Assembly (NCBI RefSeq): GCF_028554725.1 | Contig: NC_071667.1 | Coordinates: 80,700,001 to 80,764,000, forward strand | DNA: 64,000 nt | Direction of reading: 5' to 3' | Origin: Zeugodacus cucurbitae | Lineage: Eukaryota > Arthropoda > Insecta > Diptera > Tephritidae | Shown here: positions 49,390-59,911 of the stretch, in pieces | Layout of the letters: each line of letters opens with the position of its first letter | Numbering within the stretch: position 1 is the stretch's first letter | Translations under genes and position numbers: made by a program | The notes under the pieces: generated by a model | The model's database searches: none | Seen by the model: only the letters and a program-made list of their open reading frames with translations | Told to the model about the DNA's origin: nothing

Positions 49390-51870
49390 GTTTACAGAAA
49401 GTGCATTTTTATATATTTTCGAAAACAAAAAACATTCTAAACCTTTGCATAATTAAATCTAACCATTTAAAAGCTTATTCTCTGAAATATTTAAAACTAA
49501 ACAAACAGAATATATGTATGTACTATATGGTCTCCCGATATGCTCAGCAATCAGTTCGTAGCAAATTTAATTAAACTGTATAAACTGTTAGCTTATTTCT
49601 GAGAAGCATTTTCATTTTGGCCTTAAATAAAATTTGGCAAAGTTTAGTGAGTGGTACCTACAAATGTACATATATAGCATCCAGTGTACACACACGAATA
49701 CTTTCAAAACTGTAAATATATGTAAATACAGTAAATATGCTTGAATGTAAATAAGTTAACGACGTTAAATAAACGCAAAAGCCGAAAATAAAATAGAATG
49801 ACGAAAACTGCAAACTTTGCAGCGGATTTTCCGCGTATTTAGCGAAAGTTTTCAGGGAAAATTCCAGCGTTAATTTATTGCAAGCTTGGGAGTGATTAAC
49901 GACTTAAACGTACATAAATGCAAAATTAAAATTGTTTGTACTAAATACTGTTTGCTTACAACAGAACGCGTACAAAACAGGAACGGCGCGGTTGAATGGA
50001 CTGAGTGCGTAACTCATACGCCGTGGGTACAGGGTTGAAGTTGTAGGCCAAAAGAAAAATAAATGACTATAAAGTAAATGTGTTTCTGAGAAGCTTGGAG
50101 TGTTTCTGGCTGAGATGATCGGAAAATAATTTGTTATAGATTTGTGAAACCTTTAGTTGGGCCCCTCTATTTGCAGTTTAAAATGGAGAAGTGTGGCCTA
50201 AAAACATACACATACAATGTGTGGAGGATTAAGATTGGTTTTGGGACTCCACCTCGTTGTAGTGCGTACTACTACCAACATTTCATAAATTTTCTAAAGC
50301 CGATGTGCGCATATTATAACTCTATGCTTAGTTGCTTGGTCACACCGCAACATATCGTTATTAATAAACTAAAAACTGAAAAAAAACTAAAAAAAACTAA
50401 AAAAAACTTTCAAAGAATGCGGTTTCATAAAATTGTGTTTACCAGTTCGTTAAGAGTTTGTCGGACAAAGCTAATAATCTGTTTATGCTCGAACAATACT
50501 AGAAAAACCCAAAATACAATGCATAAAGCGCACGAAGCAGCAGTAAGAAACGACTATTTAAAATAATAACTTGAAGCGATGGCAGGCAGGCCGACTGGCA
50601 GCGCAATGAAAAGATCGCCAAACTATTAATTTGCATTGGAAATTTGATATTTCTATGGCGCTGGCTGAACAAAACCGCATACAAACGAGCGAATCGCATT
50701 TTATTTTTAGCGTCGCTATTCCACTGCAAATCAAAAATTGAAATAAGGCAATAAATAAGCGCGAAAAAAAGTTTCCGCCCGGTAGTCGCCGGCCACTGGC
50801 GTCGGCTGGTGACGCCAAATTTCGCCCACCTTTTTTTCATTTATGAGCGCGGATCTTTTATTTAACAAGTGATTTGCTTTATTTTCGCATGATTCTTATT
50901 TCTTGAAATGAAATCAAATTATAATATTAACAGTTAGAGTTGGCTTTTGTTGACAATTCGTATGCGAATTGAATTTAATGTTTTCACATAAACTTAACAA
51001 TGCGGAAATTTTTGCTTGTTTAGAACACACAAAACAAATGTGGAGTGGACAAAAGTGTTAAAAAATGGAATATATAACTGTTAACTGGTTTGTTTTGGCG
51101 ATTTGATGACATTCTAAAGTCTATTTATAATATAATACAGCCGTCAGTGGTGATTAACTAAAACAAAACACCTACATGTTCCGGATATTTCGCGGCAAAA
51201 CACTTATCATACAAATGTTTCACAACCGAATTTGAGCGACTTATCAACGGATTACTTGATAATTGATATTAGTCAAACTTGGTTAACGGCATTTGTGACG
51301 AGTATAAAAGCAATTAAACCACTCCCAAAGTTCAATTAACTATTTATGGTTATTATTGTATACTTGGAAATAAATACTTAAAAAAACATAAATAAAATTA
51401 TATTATTAGCTCTAAGCCAAAAATAGCATTTGACCCAGAAAGTTTTATAATATATTTTTATATCAACATTAATTATAAGGTAATTATGGTAGCCAGTTTG
51501 ATATAACTGGAGCATTTTGTTAGAGTTTTGCATGTTCTTACTTTTTTTTGGAGATATGAAAAATAACATGAACAAGTTTTCTATGCACACCACACCGCTG
51601 GGAATGCCAGCTGTATCTCACCTTGAACAAAAAAGGAAACAAGAAAGTTGGTTTATAGGAAAATGTGTGACCCCCTGGTAAAAATTGCAATTTTGATTTT
51701 TTCTGTGAGAGTATTTTGAATCCAAGACTCTAACCTAGCTAGTATTCTTTTAATTGATTAAATATGTATATAACGTTTTCTTGCAAGACTTCAAAAATCA
51801 CGGACTTATCTGCGAAGACAACCGATAACCCATATATGCATGCAAATATTTTCCCATAGTTCTTAGATGG
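49390..51870. other. Non-coding, with a possible tRNA-like piece
   Basis: Mostly AT-rich with no supported gene. At 49,983-50,050 there is a short GC-richer piece with a stem-loop (GCGTAACTCATACGC) followed by GGGTACAGGGTTGAAG, which recalls the anticodon arm and B box of a tRNA-derived SINE. It does not fold into a full tRNA by eye. Confidence 0.35.
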
Positions 51871-51879
51871 AACATAGGG

Positions 51880-52040
51880 CCTTATTAAATAGGAACTAGA
51901 AGCTTTGTGCTTCGCCTCCAGGTGTGGGCTGATCTTCCGCGTTTAGGCTTCCATGATTGGAATCCTAGCGCTGTTCTACTAATGTCGTCGTGAGGTTTTC
52001 CAAAAGTGTGGCCGATCCATAGTAAGTGCGTCGAATTAAT
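51880..52040 (-). pseudogene. LINE remnant: RTE-type C-terminus
   Basis: The minus strand reads STHLLWIGHTFGKPHDDISR, then TALGFQSWKPKRGRSAHTWR and RSTKLLVP with a stop. This is the 'RWxGHTLRKPxDDISRxALxWxPxGxRxRGRPxxTWRRS' tail of RTE-type LINEs. Only this tail remains. It lies exactly at the outer border of the left arm of the Tweedle inverted repeat and has no counterpart beyond the right arm. Confidence 0.75.
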
Positions 52041-52059
52041 ATATGGATTGGTAGGTGTA

Positions 52060-52816
52060 TGGTTGCTGTTTATTACTAATAACGTTGGGCCAGAATATCC
52101 GCATAATCTTTAAAATACATCAATTGAGAAAGGCAATATTCCACGTCTTGCTGTCAGATAAGATTTTACGTTTGAATCAATTCTTATGTATGAATATATA
52201 TTTCGATCTCCAAAATGTATGCAACATGCCGATGACAGCTCGTCCTTTGGATATAAAATTACTTATATCAGCTGCATCACATGATATCACAAAAAAAGTC
52301 CAGCTGTGGTAAATCGTACGATCTTTGAGGCCATGCCACAAGCCCACGTCGCGAGATAATAGGTTGTTTCGTTGGCAGTAAGCAATTTAGCGGCGTATTG
52401 TTCGTCGACATCAACATCCTCTAATTCAGGCATATCCAAGTAAATAATCATGGCTCTATAACGTTCTTCATTTCATGAAACATTTGAAGAAATATGGACC
52501 AATGATTACTCCAGCCCATAGATCACAACAAGAAGTAACTTTTCGAGTATGTAACGGGGTCAATGGTTTGTCGATTAACATCACTACACATGCGACAATT
52601 TTCTATATTAATGTACCATTTCAATCAAAAGTGAACTTCATCGCTGAGCGAGATGAGTAATCGGGATCGATGACCAACTCGTTGTGTGATGCGCTTGATG
52701 GTCGCTTCAATTCGGGGCACAGCTCCAATAGTTGGCGGATGACTCATACTCATGCAGTTTCTGAGGATGCACAGTATCGACATGATTAAAATTATCAAAA
52801 ATGGATCTGTCCACAA
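52060..52816 (-). pseudogene. Tc1/mariner-type transposase remnant in left arm
   Basis: Minus-strand pieces: RIEATIKRITQRVGHRSRLL then SLSDEVHF at about 52,640-52,625 (first catalytic Asp block), WYINIENCRMCSDVN, then SMGWSNHWSIF. The middle block ELEDVDVDE with the following QYAAKLLTANETTYYLA is near 52,430-52,340, and a CDLTPLDFF-like block near 52,300. The order matches the second half of the transposase whose first half type is seen at 49 kb. Many stops; inactive. Confidence 0.7.
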
Positions 52817-52948
52817 CTTTACAATTTTATATTTTCACCATTTTAGATAGTTCTATGAAGCATTGTCACACTCATATCGGGTACAAAAACATAAATTTCC
52901 AGTAAATCAAGTAATTATCAACAATTTTTTTCATAACAAGTATTTTGT

Positions 52949-52954
52949 TTTATT
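52949..52954 (-). terminator. Poly(A) signal of Tweedle gene 2
   Basis: AATAAA on the minus strand about 93 bases past the stop codon, mirrored in gene 3. Confidence 0.65.
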
Positions 52955-53046
52955 AATTAGCCTTAGAATACGAATATAACAACAAACAATAACAAAGGTC
53001 CTTAGAATTATATCTCAGCAATACAGTAACATCAACTCATTTTAAC

Positions 53047-53754
53047 TTATTTACGGATAATCGAAGAAGGCAAGTATGAAGAACCTGGAGCGCTGACAGG
53101 ACGAGCAGCGGGACGCGCGGCAGGAGACGAGAAGTCATGAACTGGAGCGGCACCACCATCGTGCGATTGAGAGTTTCCACCCAATTGATCGTATTGCGAT
53201 TGAATGGCACGTTGAGCGTTGGCAGCATCCTCTGGGGTACGGTACTTGACGAAGTGTACTTCGGGTTTGTGAGCCTTAACATCGTGTTGGGACTGCAGTC
53301 TGTTGGCCAAATCACCCAAATCGGCTTGTTTCTGGAGCACATAGATGGCGGTCTTCTGTTCGGCAGCATGTCTGGCCAGATTGGCGGCAGCGTTCTCCAA
53401 ACCATTATTTTCGGGTCCCTTGATGAAGACAACGCGCAGATTCTTCTTCAATGAAGCTTCGATTTGTTCACTGCCAGCGGGTTCGTTGAAGGCATCCTCA
53501 TCAGCGCTGTAGCTGTAGAACTCCTTGTCGAATTCAGCGGCGGGTGCTGAGTAAGAGGGTGAAACTTGTGTGGCAGCGCCATTGTTGCCGCCGAATCCAC
53601 CACCACTACCACCCAATCCACCGCCTAGTCCACCACTGCTGCCACCTGGTGCGAACGAGAGTCCAGCGTCCGAGTGTCCTACAGGACGATAGTTGTAGCC
53701 CAAGCTATCAGCATAGGCAACGGCGAGTAATGACAACACGATAAAGGCACGCAT
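53047..53754 (-). CDS. Tweedle (DUF243) cuticular protein, gene 2
   Basis: Encodes 235 residues, identical in protein sequence to gene 3. The signal peptide is residues 1-15 (MRAFIVLSLLAVAYA). The mature start is DSLGYNYRPVGHSDAGLSFA. A short Gly-rich part at 38-58 ends GGNNG, about 7 residues shorter than in gene 1. Tweedle blocks: KEFYSYSADEDAF (77-89), KKNLRVVFIKGPE (103-115), ENAAANLARHAAEQKTAIYV (120-139), HKPEVHFVKYRTPEDAANAQ (162-181). The tail is Pro/Ala-rich and ends YLPSSIIRK. No intron. The start is set by the signal peptide and the A-rich context (ACTAAAATG). The gene lies head to head with gene 3, 1.9 kb between start codons. Role: secreted cuticle component, by family. Confidence 0.95.
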   Translation of the reverse strand: MRAFIVLSLLAVAYADSLGYNYRPVGHSDAGLSFAPGGSSGGLGGGLGGSGGGFGGNNGAATQVSPSYSAPAAEFDKEFYSYSADEDAFNEPAGSEQIEASLKKNLRVVFIKGPENNGLENAAANLARHAAEQKTAIYVLQKQADLGDLANRLQSQHDVKAHKPEVHFVKYRTPEDAANAQRAIQSQYDQLGGNSQSHDGGAAPVHDFSSPAARPAARPVSAPGSSYLPSSIIRK

Positions 53755-53850
53755 TTTAGTACAGTCGAAGGTGGCTTGAAATTGAGTTGAGTTGAATGAT
53801 TACTCTGTAGTGGTTGTGTTTGGAATGATTAACGTACTTGCATAGTCTAA

Positions 53851-53858
53851 CTTTTATA
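53851..53858 (-). promoter_or_regulatory. TATA box of Tweedle gene 2
   Basis: TATAAAAG on the minus strand; an initiator-like TCATTCCAAAC follows about 22 bases on (53,828-53,818). Leader of about 70 bases to the ATG. Confidence 0.75.
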
Positions 53859-53908
53859 TGATCGCAAGTTTGTTCTTAAGAGTTTTAGTTATCAAACGGC
53901 CAAAAACA

Positions 53909-53938
53909 AAATGCATTCAATCCTGCAAATTTATTGCA
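53909..53938 (-). promoter_or_regulatory. Conserved upstream block, Tweedle gene 2
   Basis: Same block as upstream of gene 1 (39,816-39,845) and the mirror of 55,471-55,500: CAATAAATTTGCAGGATTGA then ATGCATTTTG on the minus strand. Confidence 0.5.
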
Positions 53939-54186
53939 AAATTATGTGAAAATGCATTCAATAATACCTTTTGGCGACATAATACAAATACAAGCATGCA
54001 CTAGTAGTATATTTGCTGCTACTGACGAATTTTGGCACAAAGGCGAAAGCGAAAAATTACTTAGCAGATCACGAATGACATGCATTTTTTATAGCAAAAA
54101 AAAAAAAATACAAATTAATATTGCAATCTTTTGATTTTTTTTTTTTGGACACAAAATTAAATGGTTAAATTGTAATCTTTTGGAAA

Positions 54187-55212
54187 TATTTATTGCGCAA
54201 ATCCTATAAATCAATATATGTATATAACAAATTCAGAAAGTTGCGATCATTTCATTGAAATTGGTCAAGTAGTACTTGAGATAAGGTTTTTGACCCAAAA
54301 ATAACGCCATCCCCATTTAAATTTATCTTTCAATCTGAACTCAAATTGAATTAAATAAAAATTTGATTTTCATAACTTTATTTGTAGCTCCATATCTCTG
54401 TTATTACAATAAAATGAAAAAGTTTAAAACCGAAAATAAAACAAAAATATTATATCTTTTCCCGATCGTTCCAGTGGGAGCTATAGGATATACTCGCAAG
54501 ATGTGGCCAATATTTTTATAATATATTTAAAATATTTTTCTATATTTTCGGTGAAAATTTCATAACTAATTTGATCCATCTGACTCAATATTTAGCATCA
54601 AAAAAACTATTTTGTCTTCTCTTAATGAAAAATAATATTCAGAAATTTTTAACTTTTTGTTTTTATATATTTTTAAATCTCAGCTGTTGAAATGTTTCTT
54701 TCTGTAGCTGAGCAGTTTGAGAACCGGACGCTTAAAAATCTCTTGCCTTTCTAGACTCGGCAAATTCCGCTCGTATGCGGACTGCGCCCCACGCGTCGGT
54801 TGGGCGGGAGGAGGGTAATCGTTTGGGTTAATAATAAAAAAAACAAATTTTAATAATAAATCTAAAGCGGAACCACTGTGCAATGGTCTGATTTCGGCCA
54901 TCGTATATATATCTTTAATTTTACTCATGTTATCGCTTGCACGTACAGACAGACATCCGGATTTCATATCAACTTGTCACCCTGATCATTTTGGTATTTA
55001 TAACTCCATGTCTAACTCGTTTAGTGTTATGACTTACAAAAACCCATTATGTGAACAAAACTATTACACTCTCTTTACAAATGTTCCGAGTGTATAAAAG
55101 ATAAATAGCTTTGTTACGCCATAACTATTAAATAGAAATAAGAAAGAAACTCGCTTTAATGACATTTCTCCATATCAAAAGCTACGTGCTTTCAGACACT
55201 CACTATATCTTT
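54187..55212. other. Spacer of the inverted repeat, with interspersed repeat (type 2), copy 3
   Basis: About 1.0 kb between the two arms. The part at about 54,880-55,100 carries the right end of the type 2 repeat: CGCTTGCACGTACAGACAGA, then ACATCCGGATTTCA, GTCACCCTGATCATTT, and the final GAGTGTATAAAA at 55,089-55,100. It reads in the plus direction. The left part of the spacer has degraded phrases of the same family. This insertion may have separated two originally closer arms. Confidence 0.6.
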
Positions 55213-55470
55213 CCAAAAGATTACAATTTTATCCATTTCATTTTGTATACAAAACAAATCTAAAATTTTCAAAAGATTGGTATATTAATTTGTATTTTTT
55301 TTGCTACAAAAATACACTCTCATGTTTATAACTGCATGCCACTCGTGATCTTTTTTTCGCCTTCGCCTTTGTGCCAAAATTCGTCAGTAGCAGTAGATAT
55401 ACTACTAGTGCATGCTTGTATTTGTATAATGTCGCCAAAAGGTATTACTGAATGCATTTTCACATAATTT

Positions 55471-55500
55471 TGCAATAAATTTGCAGGATTGAATGCATTT
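55471..55500 (+). promoter_or_regulatory. Conserved upstream block, Tweedle gene 3
   Basis: CAATAAATTTGCAGGATTGA then ATGCATTT, about 55-80 bases above the TATA box; shared with genes 1 and 2. Confidence 0.5.
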
Positions 55501-55550
55501 TGTTTTTGGCCGTTTGATAACTAAAACTCTTAAGAACAAACTTGCGATCA

Positions 55551-55558
55551 TATAAAAG
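55551..55558 (+). promoter_or_regulatory. TATA box of Tweedle gene 3
   Basis: TATAAAAG, followed about 22 bases on by TCATTCCAAAC (55,581-55,591), the likely transcription start. Confidence 0.75.
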
Positions 55559-55654
55559 TTAGACTATGCAAGTACGTTAGTCATTCCAAACACAACCACT
55601 ACAGAGTAATCATTCAACTCAACTCAATTTCAAGCCACCTTCGACTGTACTAAA

Positions 55655-56362
55655 ATGCGTGCCTTCATCGTGTTGTCATTACTCGCCGTTGCCTACGCTG
55701 ATAGCTTGGGCTACAACTATCGTCCTGTAGGACACTCGGACGCTGGACTCTCGTTCGCACCAGGTGGCAGCAGTGGTGGACTAGGCGGTGGATTGGGTGG
55801 TAGTGGTGGTGGATTCGGCGGCAACAATGGCGCTGCCACACAAGTTTCACCCTCTTACTCAGCACCCGCCGCTGAATTCGACAAGGAGTTCTACAGCTAC
55901 AGCGCTGATGAGGATGCCTTCAACGAACCCGCTGGCAGTGAACAAATCGAAGCTTCATTGAAGAAGAATCTGCGCGTTGTCTTCATCAAGGGACCCGAAA
56001 ATAATGGTTTGGAGAACGCTGCCGCCAATCTGGCCAGACATGCTGCCGAACAGAAGACCGCCATCTATGTGCTCCAGAAACAAGCCGATTTGGGTGATTT
56101 GGCCAACAGACTGCAGTCCCAACACGATGTTAAGGCTCACAAACCCGAAGTACACTTCGTCAAGTACCGTACCCCAGAGGATGCTGCCAACGCTCAACGT
56201 GCCATTCAATCGCAATACGATCAATTGGGTGGAAACTCTCAATCGCACGATGGTGGTGCCGCTCCAGTTCATGACTTCTCGTCTCCTGCCGCGCGTCCCG
56301 CTGCTCGTCCTGTCAGCGCTCCAGGTTCTTCATACTTGCCTTCTTCGATTATCCGTAAATAA
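55655..56362 (+). CDS. Tweedle (DUF243) cuticular protein, gene 3
   Basis: 235 residues, the same protein as gene 2. Signal peptide 1-15, Gly-rich segment 38-58, and the four Tweedle blocks at 77-89, 103-115, 120-139 and 162-181. The only coding difference I found from gene 2 is TAC against TAT for Tyr14 in the signal peptide. No intron. Expected to be a secreted cuticle structural protein expressed by epidermis. The head-to-head arrangement, each copy with its own TATA box about 1.7 kb apart, suggests the two copies act as a dosage-doubled pair. Sequence identity is more likely kept by gene conversion than by selection alone, because non-coding flanks are also identical. Confidence 0.95.
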   Translation: MRAFIVLSLLAVAYADSLGYNYRPVGHSDAGLSFAPGGSSGGLGGGLGGSGGGFGGNNGAATQVSPSYSAPAAEFDKEFYSYSADEDAFNEPAGSEQIEASLKKNLRVVFIKGPENNGLENAAANLARHAAEQKTAIYVLQKQADLGDLANRLQSQHDVKAHKPEVHFVKYRTPEDAANAQRAIQSQYDQLGGNSQSHDGGAAPVHDFSSPAARPAARPVSAPGSSYLPSSIIRK

Positions 56363-56454
56363 GTTAAAATGAGTTGATGTTACTGTATTGCTGAGATATA
56401 ATTCTAAGGACCTTTGTTATTGTTTGTTGTTATATTCGTATTCTAAGGCTAATT

Positions 56455-56460
56455 AATAAA
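56455..56460 (+). terminator. Poly(A) signal of Tweedle gene 3
   Basis: AATAAA about 93 bases past the stop codon. Confidence 0.65.
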
Positions 56461-56592
56461 ACAAAATACTTGTTATGAAAAAAATTGTTGATAATTACTT
56501 GATTTACTGGAAATTTATGTTTTTGTACCCGATATGAGTGTGACAATGCTTCATAGAACTATCTAAAATGGTGAAAATATAAAATTGTAAAG

Positions 56593-57375
56593 TTGTGGAC
56601 AGATCCATTTTTGATAATTTTAATCATGTCGATACTGTGCATCCTCAGAAACTGCATGAGTATGAGTCATCCGCCAACTATTGGAGCTGTGCCCCGAATT
56701 GAAGCGACCATCAAGCGCATCACACAACGAGTTGGTCATCGATCCCGATTACTCATCTCGCTCAGCGATGAAGTTCACTTTTGATTGAAATGGTACATTA
56801 ATATAGAAAATTGTCGCATGTGTAGTGATGTTAATCGACAAACCATTGACCCCGTTACATACTCGAAAAGTTACTTCTTGTTGTGATCTATGGGCTGGAG
56901 TAATCATTGGTCCATATTTCTTCAAATGTTTCATGAAATGAAGAACGTTATAGATCAGATTATTTATTTATAGTCATGATTATTTACTTGGATATGCCTG
57001 AATTAGAGGATGTTGATGTCGACGACCTTTAGTTCCAACAAGACGCCGCTAAATTGCTTACTACCAACGAAACAATCTATTATCTCGCGTTGTTTGCTTG
57101 TGGCATGGCCTCAAAGATCTTACGATTTAACACAGCTGGACTTTTTTTGTGATATCATGTGATGCAGCCGATATACGTAATTGTATAATTTGGGATAATT
57201 TCTGGAGATCGAAACATTTATTCATAGATAGGAATTGATTCAAGCGTAAAATCTGTCTTATCTGACAGCAAGACGTTGAATATGACGAATATGTACGAAA
57301 GTTTTACAATCGTTTCTCAATCGATGTCTTTTAAAGATTATGCGGATATTGTGGCCCAACGTTGTTAGTAATAAA
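56593..57375 (+). pseudogene. Tc1/mariner-type transposase remnant in right arm
   Basis: Mirror of 52,060-52,816. Plus-strand pieces: RIEATIKRITQRVGHRSRLL then SLSDEVHF (56,767-56,784), WYINIENCRMCSDVNRQTID, SMGWSNHWSIF, then NKTPLNCLLPTKQSI and WPQRSYDLTQLDFF (the 'WPPRSCDLTPLDFF' block with a catalytic Asp) near 57,105-57,150. Frame changes and stops show it is dead. Because both arms carry it at the same distance from the Tweedle gene, it was there before the duplication. Confidence 0.75.
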
Positions 57376-57779
57376 CCGCAACCATACAGCTACCAATCCT
57401 ATTTTCATATAACACAATTCTGAAGTCTATCTGACTCGTTCACTTTACAATAAATAATATATCTCAAAAACTAATGAAGATAACGGAACAAAACTTTACA
57501 CAAACACTGTATTTGAGGTGTGGCAACACTCATTTAAAAATTGTCGATATCGGATCATTAAATATAAAGGCCCCTGATACCGAACAAAAAAATAATAACA
57601 GTCTTAATGATCATTTTTTAAAGAAAATATCGGAAAATTAAAGTAAGTTTTCGCCTGTATTAATTATCTTGAATTGAATCATAGGCCATCGGTTCATTAA
57701 ACCTTTCTCATAACTCTAATCAGTGGTATGTTATCAATGAGTGAATTTCGTCAGATCATGGTTTTTTTCGACGAACAAA

Positions 57780-58135
57780 AACCAAACTCTACAAGTCCCT
57801 CATCATTCCCGTCCTACTTTATGGTGCAGAAGCGTGGACGATGTCAACATCCGAAGAGATGGCACTAGGAGTTTTCGAGATAAAGGTTTTGCGGAAGATT
57901 TACGGTTCAGTAAAAAAGCAGTACCCGCTGGTGGAAGCCGAGGAAGAGGGAGACCTCCACTCCGTTGGAAGGACCAGGTGGAGAAGGACCTGGCTTCGCT
58001 TGGTATAACTAATTTGCGCCAAACTGCCAAAAGGAGAGTTGCTTGGCGCGTTGTAGTGGACTCGGCTATAATCGCGTGTTGCGGTGTCTACGCCAGTCAA
58101 GAAGAAGAGATAGTTTTTATCGTACATATTATAAA
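57780..58135 (+). pseudogene. LINE remnant: reverse-transcriptase C-terminus
   Basis: The plus strand reads KLYKSLIIPVLLYGAEAWTM then STSEEMALGVFEIKVLRKIY, a good match to the LINE block after the reverse-transcriptase core. In another frame comes RGRGRPPLRWKDQVEKDLAS then LGITNLRQTAKRRVAWRVVV, the usual tail ('RGRPxxRWxDQVEEDLxxLGxxNWRxxAxxRxxWR'). One frameshift separates the two parts. The element is 5'-truncated. Same family as 46,275-46,525. Fairly well preserved compared with the other fragments. Confidence 0.8.
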
Positions 58136-58139
58136 ATGA

Positions 58140-59905
58140 GAAAATATGTGGTGTATTGTGTATAACAGCTAAATTTTGTAATCGTTTTCATTGAGAATCG
58201 TTCAATTATTTCGAAAAAGCAATGAGAAATTAATCACTAATACTTGTCTAAAGAATAAGTTAATCAATCTGTTAACCAGATATTTTTTGGTTGTCTCTAT
58301 TTTGAAAATAGTTATTTTATACTGAAAAAATTTACTACAAGATTTAATTGTTAACAAGAAGTTTACTGAAAATCATCTAAGTACAGCGATCGCTTAGCTA
58401 GGTCGGGGTGTCTCAAATCAAATGAGAATGATGATAAAAAATATTTATTTGCAAATGCATCCAACATATGCATAAATTGTCTTAGAATACTCGTTTCATT
58501 TAATTCTCAATCCTACAACTTTGTTATTAATTAATTACGGAAGACATAAAAGACATTTCTTTCCGGTCGAGCATACTAAACTGGATCTGCAATGCAGAAA
58601 TGGAACAATATCTACGTAAAAACACAAACAAACATGGGCAGCAACAGCAGCAACCATATACAAAGGTAGTTAACAAAACATACGACAAATAAGCAGTCGG
58701 ATTTTATTATCTAATAATTTTAATGATCTCATAAACTTTTGTCTCTTCGAATAGAGTTAAGTGCAAATTATGCTCAATTAACAGTGACAGCTTATAAAAA
58801 ATTATAAATCCGCGATACAAACACACACTAGATGTGGATGCTTTAGTTCCATAGTTAGTAAGGCAAAACAGAATTATGATATTTTTTTTTGCGGCGAACA
58901 GGTTATGTAAATCGCAACGCTTAGTAGAGAACTCTAAAGTTATCAAAGTCGGAAACGACCTTGTTGTTTGTTATTTTTTTGTTTTTCATATTTAATTTTA
59001 ATATTTTTTTTTGATTTTTGGTTCTAAAGGAATGTTGTTGGGCGTTAATAAGAACGCTAAACCAAAAAATTAGAATTAATTACGAGCGCTCTAGCGTCTT
59101 TTATGGCTGCCGCGTATAATTTGGCCTGCACCGCGGTTGCTCATCGACTGTGGCGCTGATGCATAAATACTCTTTTCTTATTTGTATTAATCACAACAAG
59201 ATAACAACAACAACAATAGCAACATATCAACATATGTTTATAAACACACCTCAAATATTGATTTACATAATTACATGTAGCTACATTAGTAGCTATTTAA
59301 ATAATTTGACATGTACACACACATAAATTTATAGCGCTGTATGTAAAGGCGCTGCGAACCGAACCGAAATTTGTTGGTTTTATAGTTGCTTTGCATAAAT
59401 CAATCCGCTGTGAACCGGACAATGTGCCGATTTGCATATGAAATCTTAAGCGGCGACGGCGCGTTGACAATCTGGCGTTGATTTCGGCGTTTGAAGATCG
59501 ATATACAAAAACAACAAGAAAGTAGCGCGTCCGCTATCTGAGCGCTGGCATCAGCTTCTTAGTTAGTTTTGGTCTATGAGATTTTTACTATGATTTTTTT
59601 TGTTGTTTTAGCGCTTCTTAGTTGCTACTAATAATAAACATATGTGGCTTCTGCTGCAGCATCTTATTTTAAACTTGACCTCTGTGCTGCTGACGCTGCG
59701 CGTCCAAGACCTTGAAAATATAGCTAGTTTTAGTTTCGCTTTTTCGTTGTTTACATTTTCGGGTATTTCGTTTGCATATGACATTGCTGATCCAGTTTGT
59801 CGTGTTTAATTTTGGGGGCTAATGAAATTTATATTTATCCACATACCTTATATGACTGTATGGTGTAATATTTGTAATATTGAATATTTGAGCATAGAGA
59901 ATTCT
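58140..59905. other. Non-coding, no gene recognised
   Basis: AT-rich spacer; a GC-richer piece at 59,080-59,160 and 59,440-59,580. ACAACAACAACAA near 59,203. No supported gene. Confidence 0.45.
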
Positions 59906-59911
59906 TGTTGT

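Larger units (their letters stand above)
52043..54186. repeat. Large inverted repeat, left arm
   Basis: The reverse complement of this arm matches 55,213-57,398. It holds, from inside out, the 5' flank, Tweedle gene 2, its 3' flank and a transposase remnant. From about 52,462 to 54,045 the match is nearly perfect: one synonymous difference found in the coding region (TAT/TAC in the signal peptide) and about two in the proximal 230 bp of promoter. Outside this, on both sides, there are many substitutions and indels. Confidence 0.9.
55213..57398. repeat. Large inverted repeat, right arm
   Basis: Reverse-complement partner of 52,043-54,186. The near-identical part is about 55,364-56,946. The sharp drop at the outer border coincides with an 18-base insertion in this arm (near 56,956). 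Further out the right arm has an extra stretch of about 30 bases (near 57,290-57,320), and the left arm has its own insertions. Confidence 0.9.

Noticed and set aside
57741..58139. 132-codon plus-strand open frame as a host gene
   Set aside because: Its second half is the tail of a LINE protein and its first half is the same LINE in another frame.
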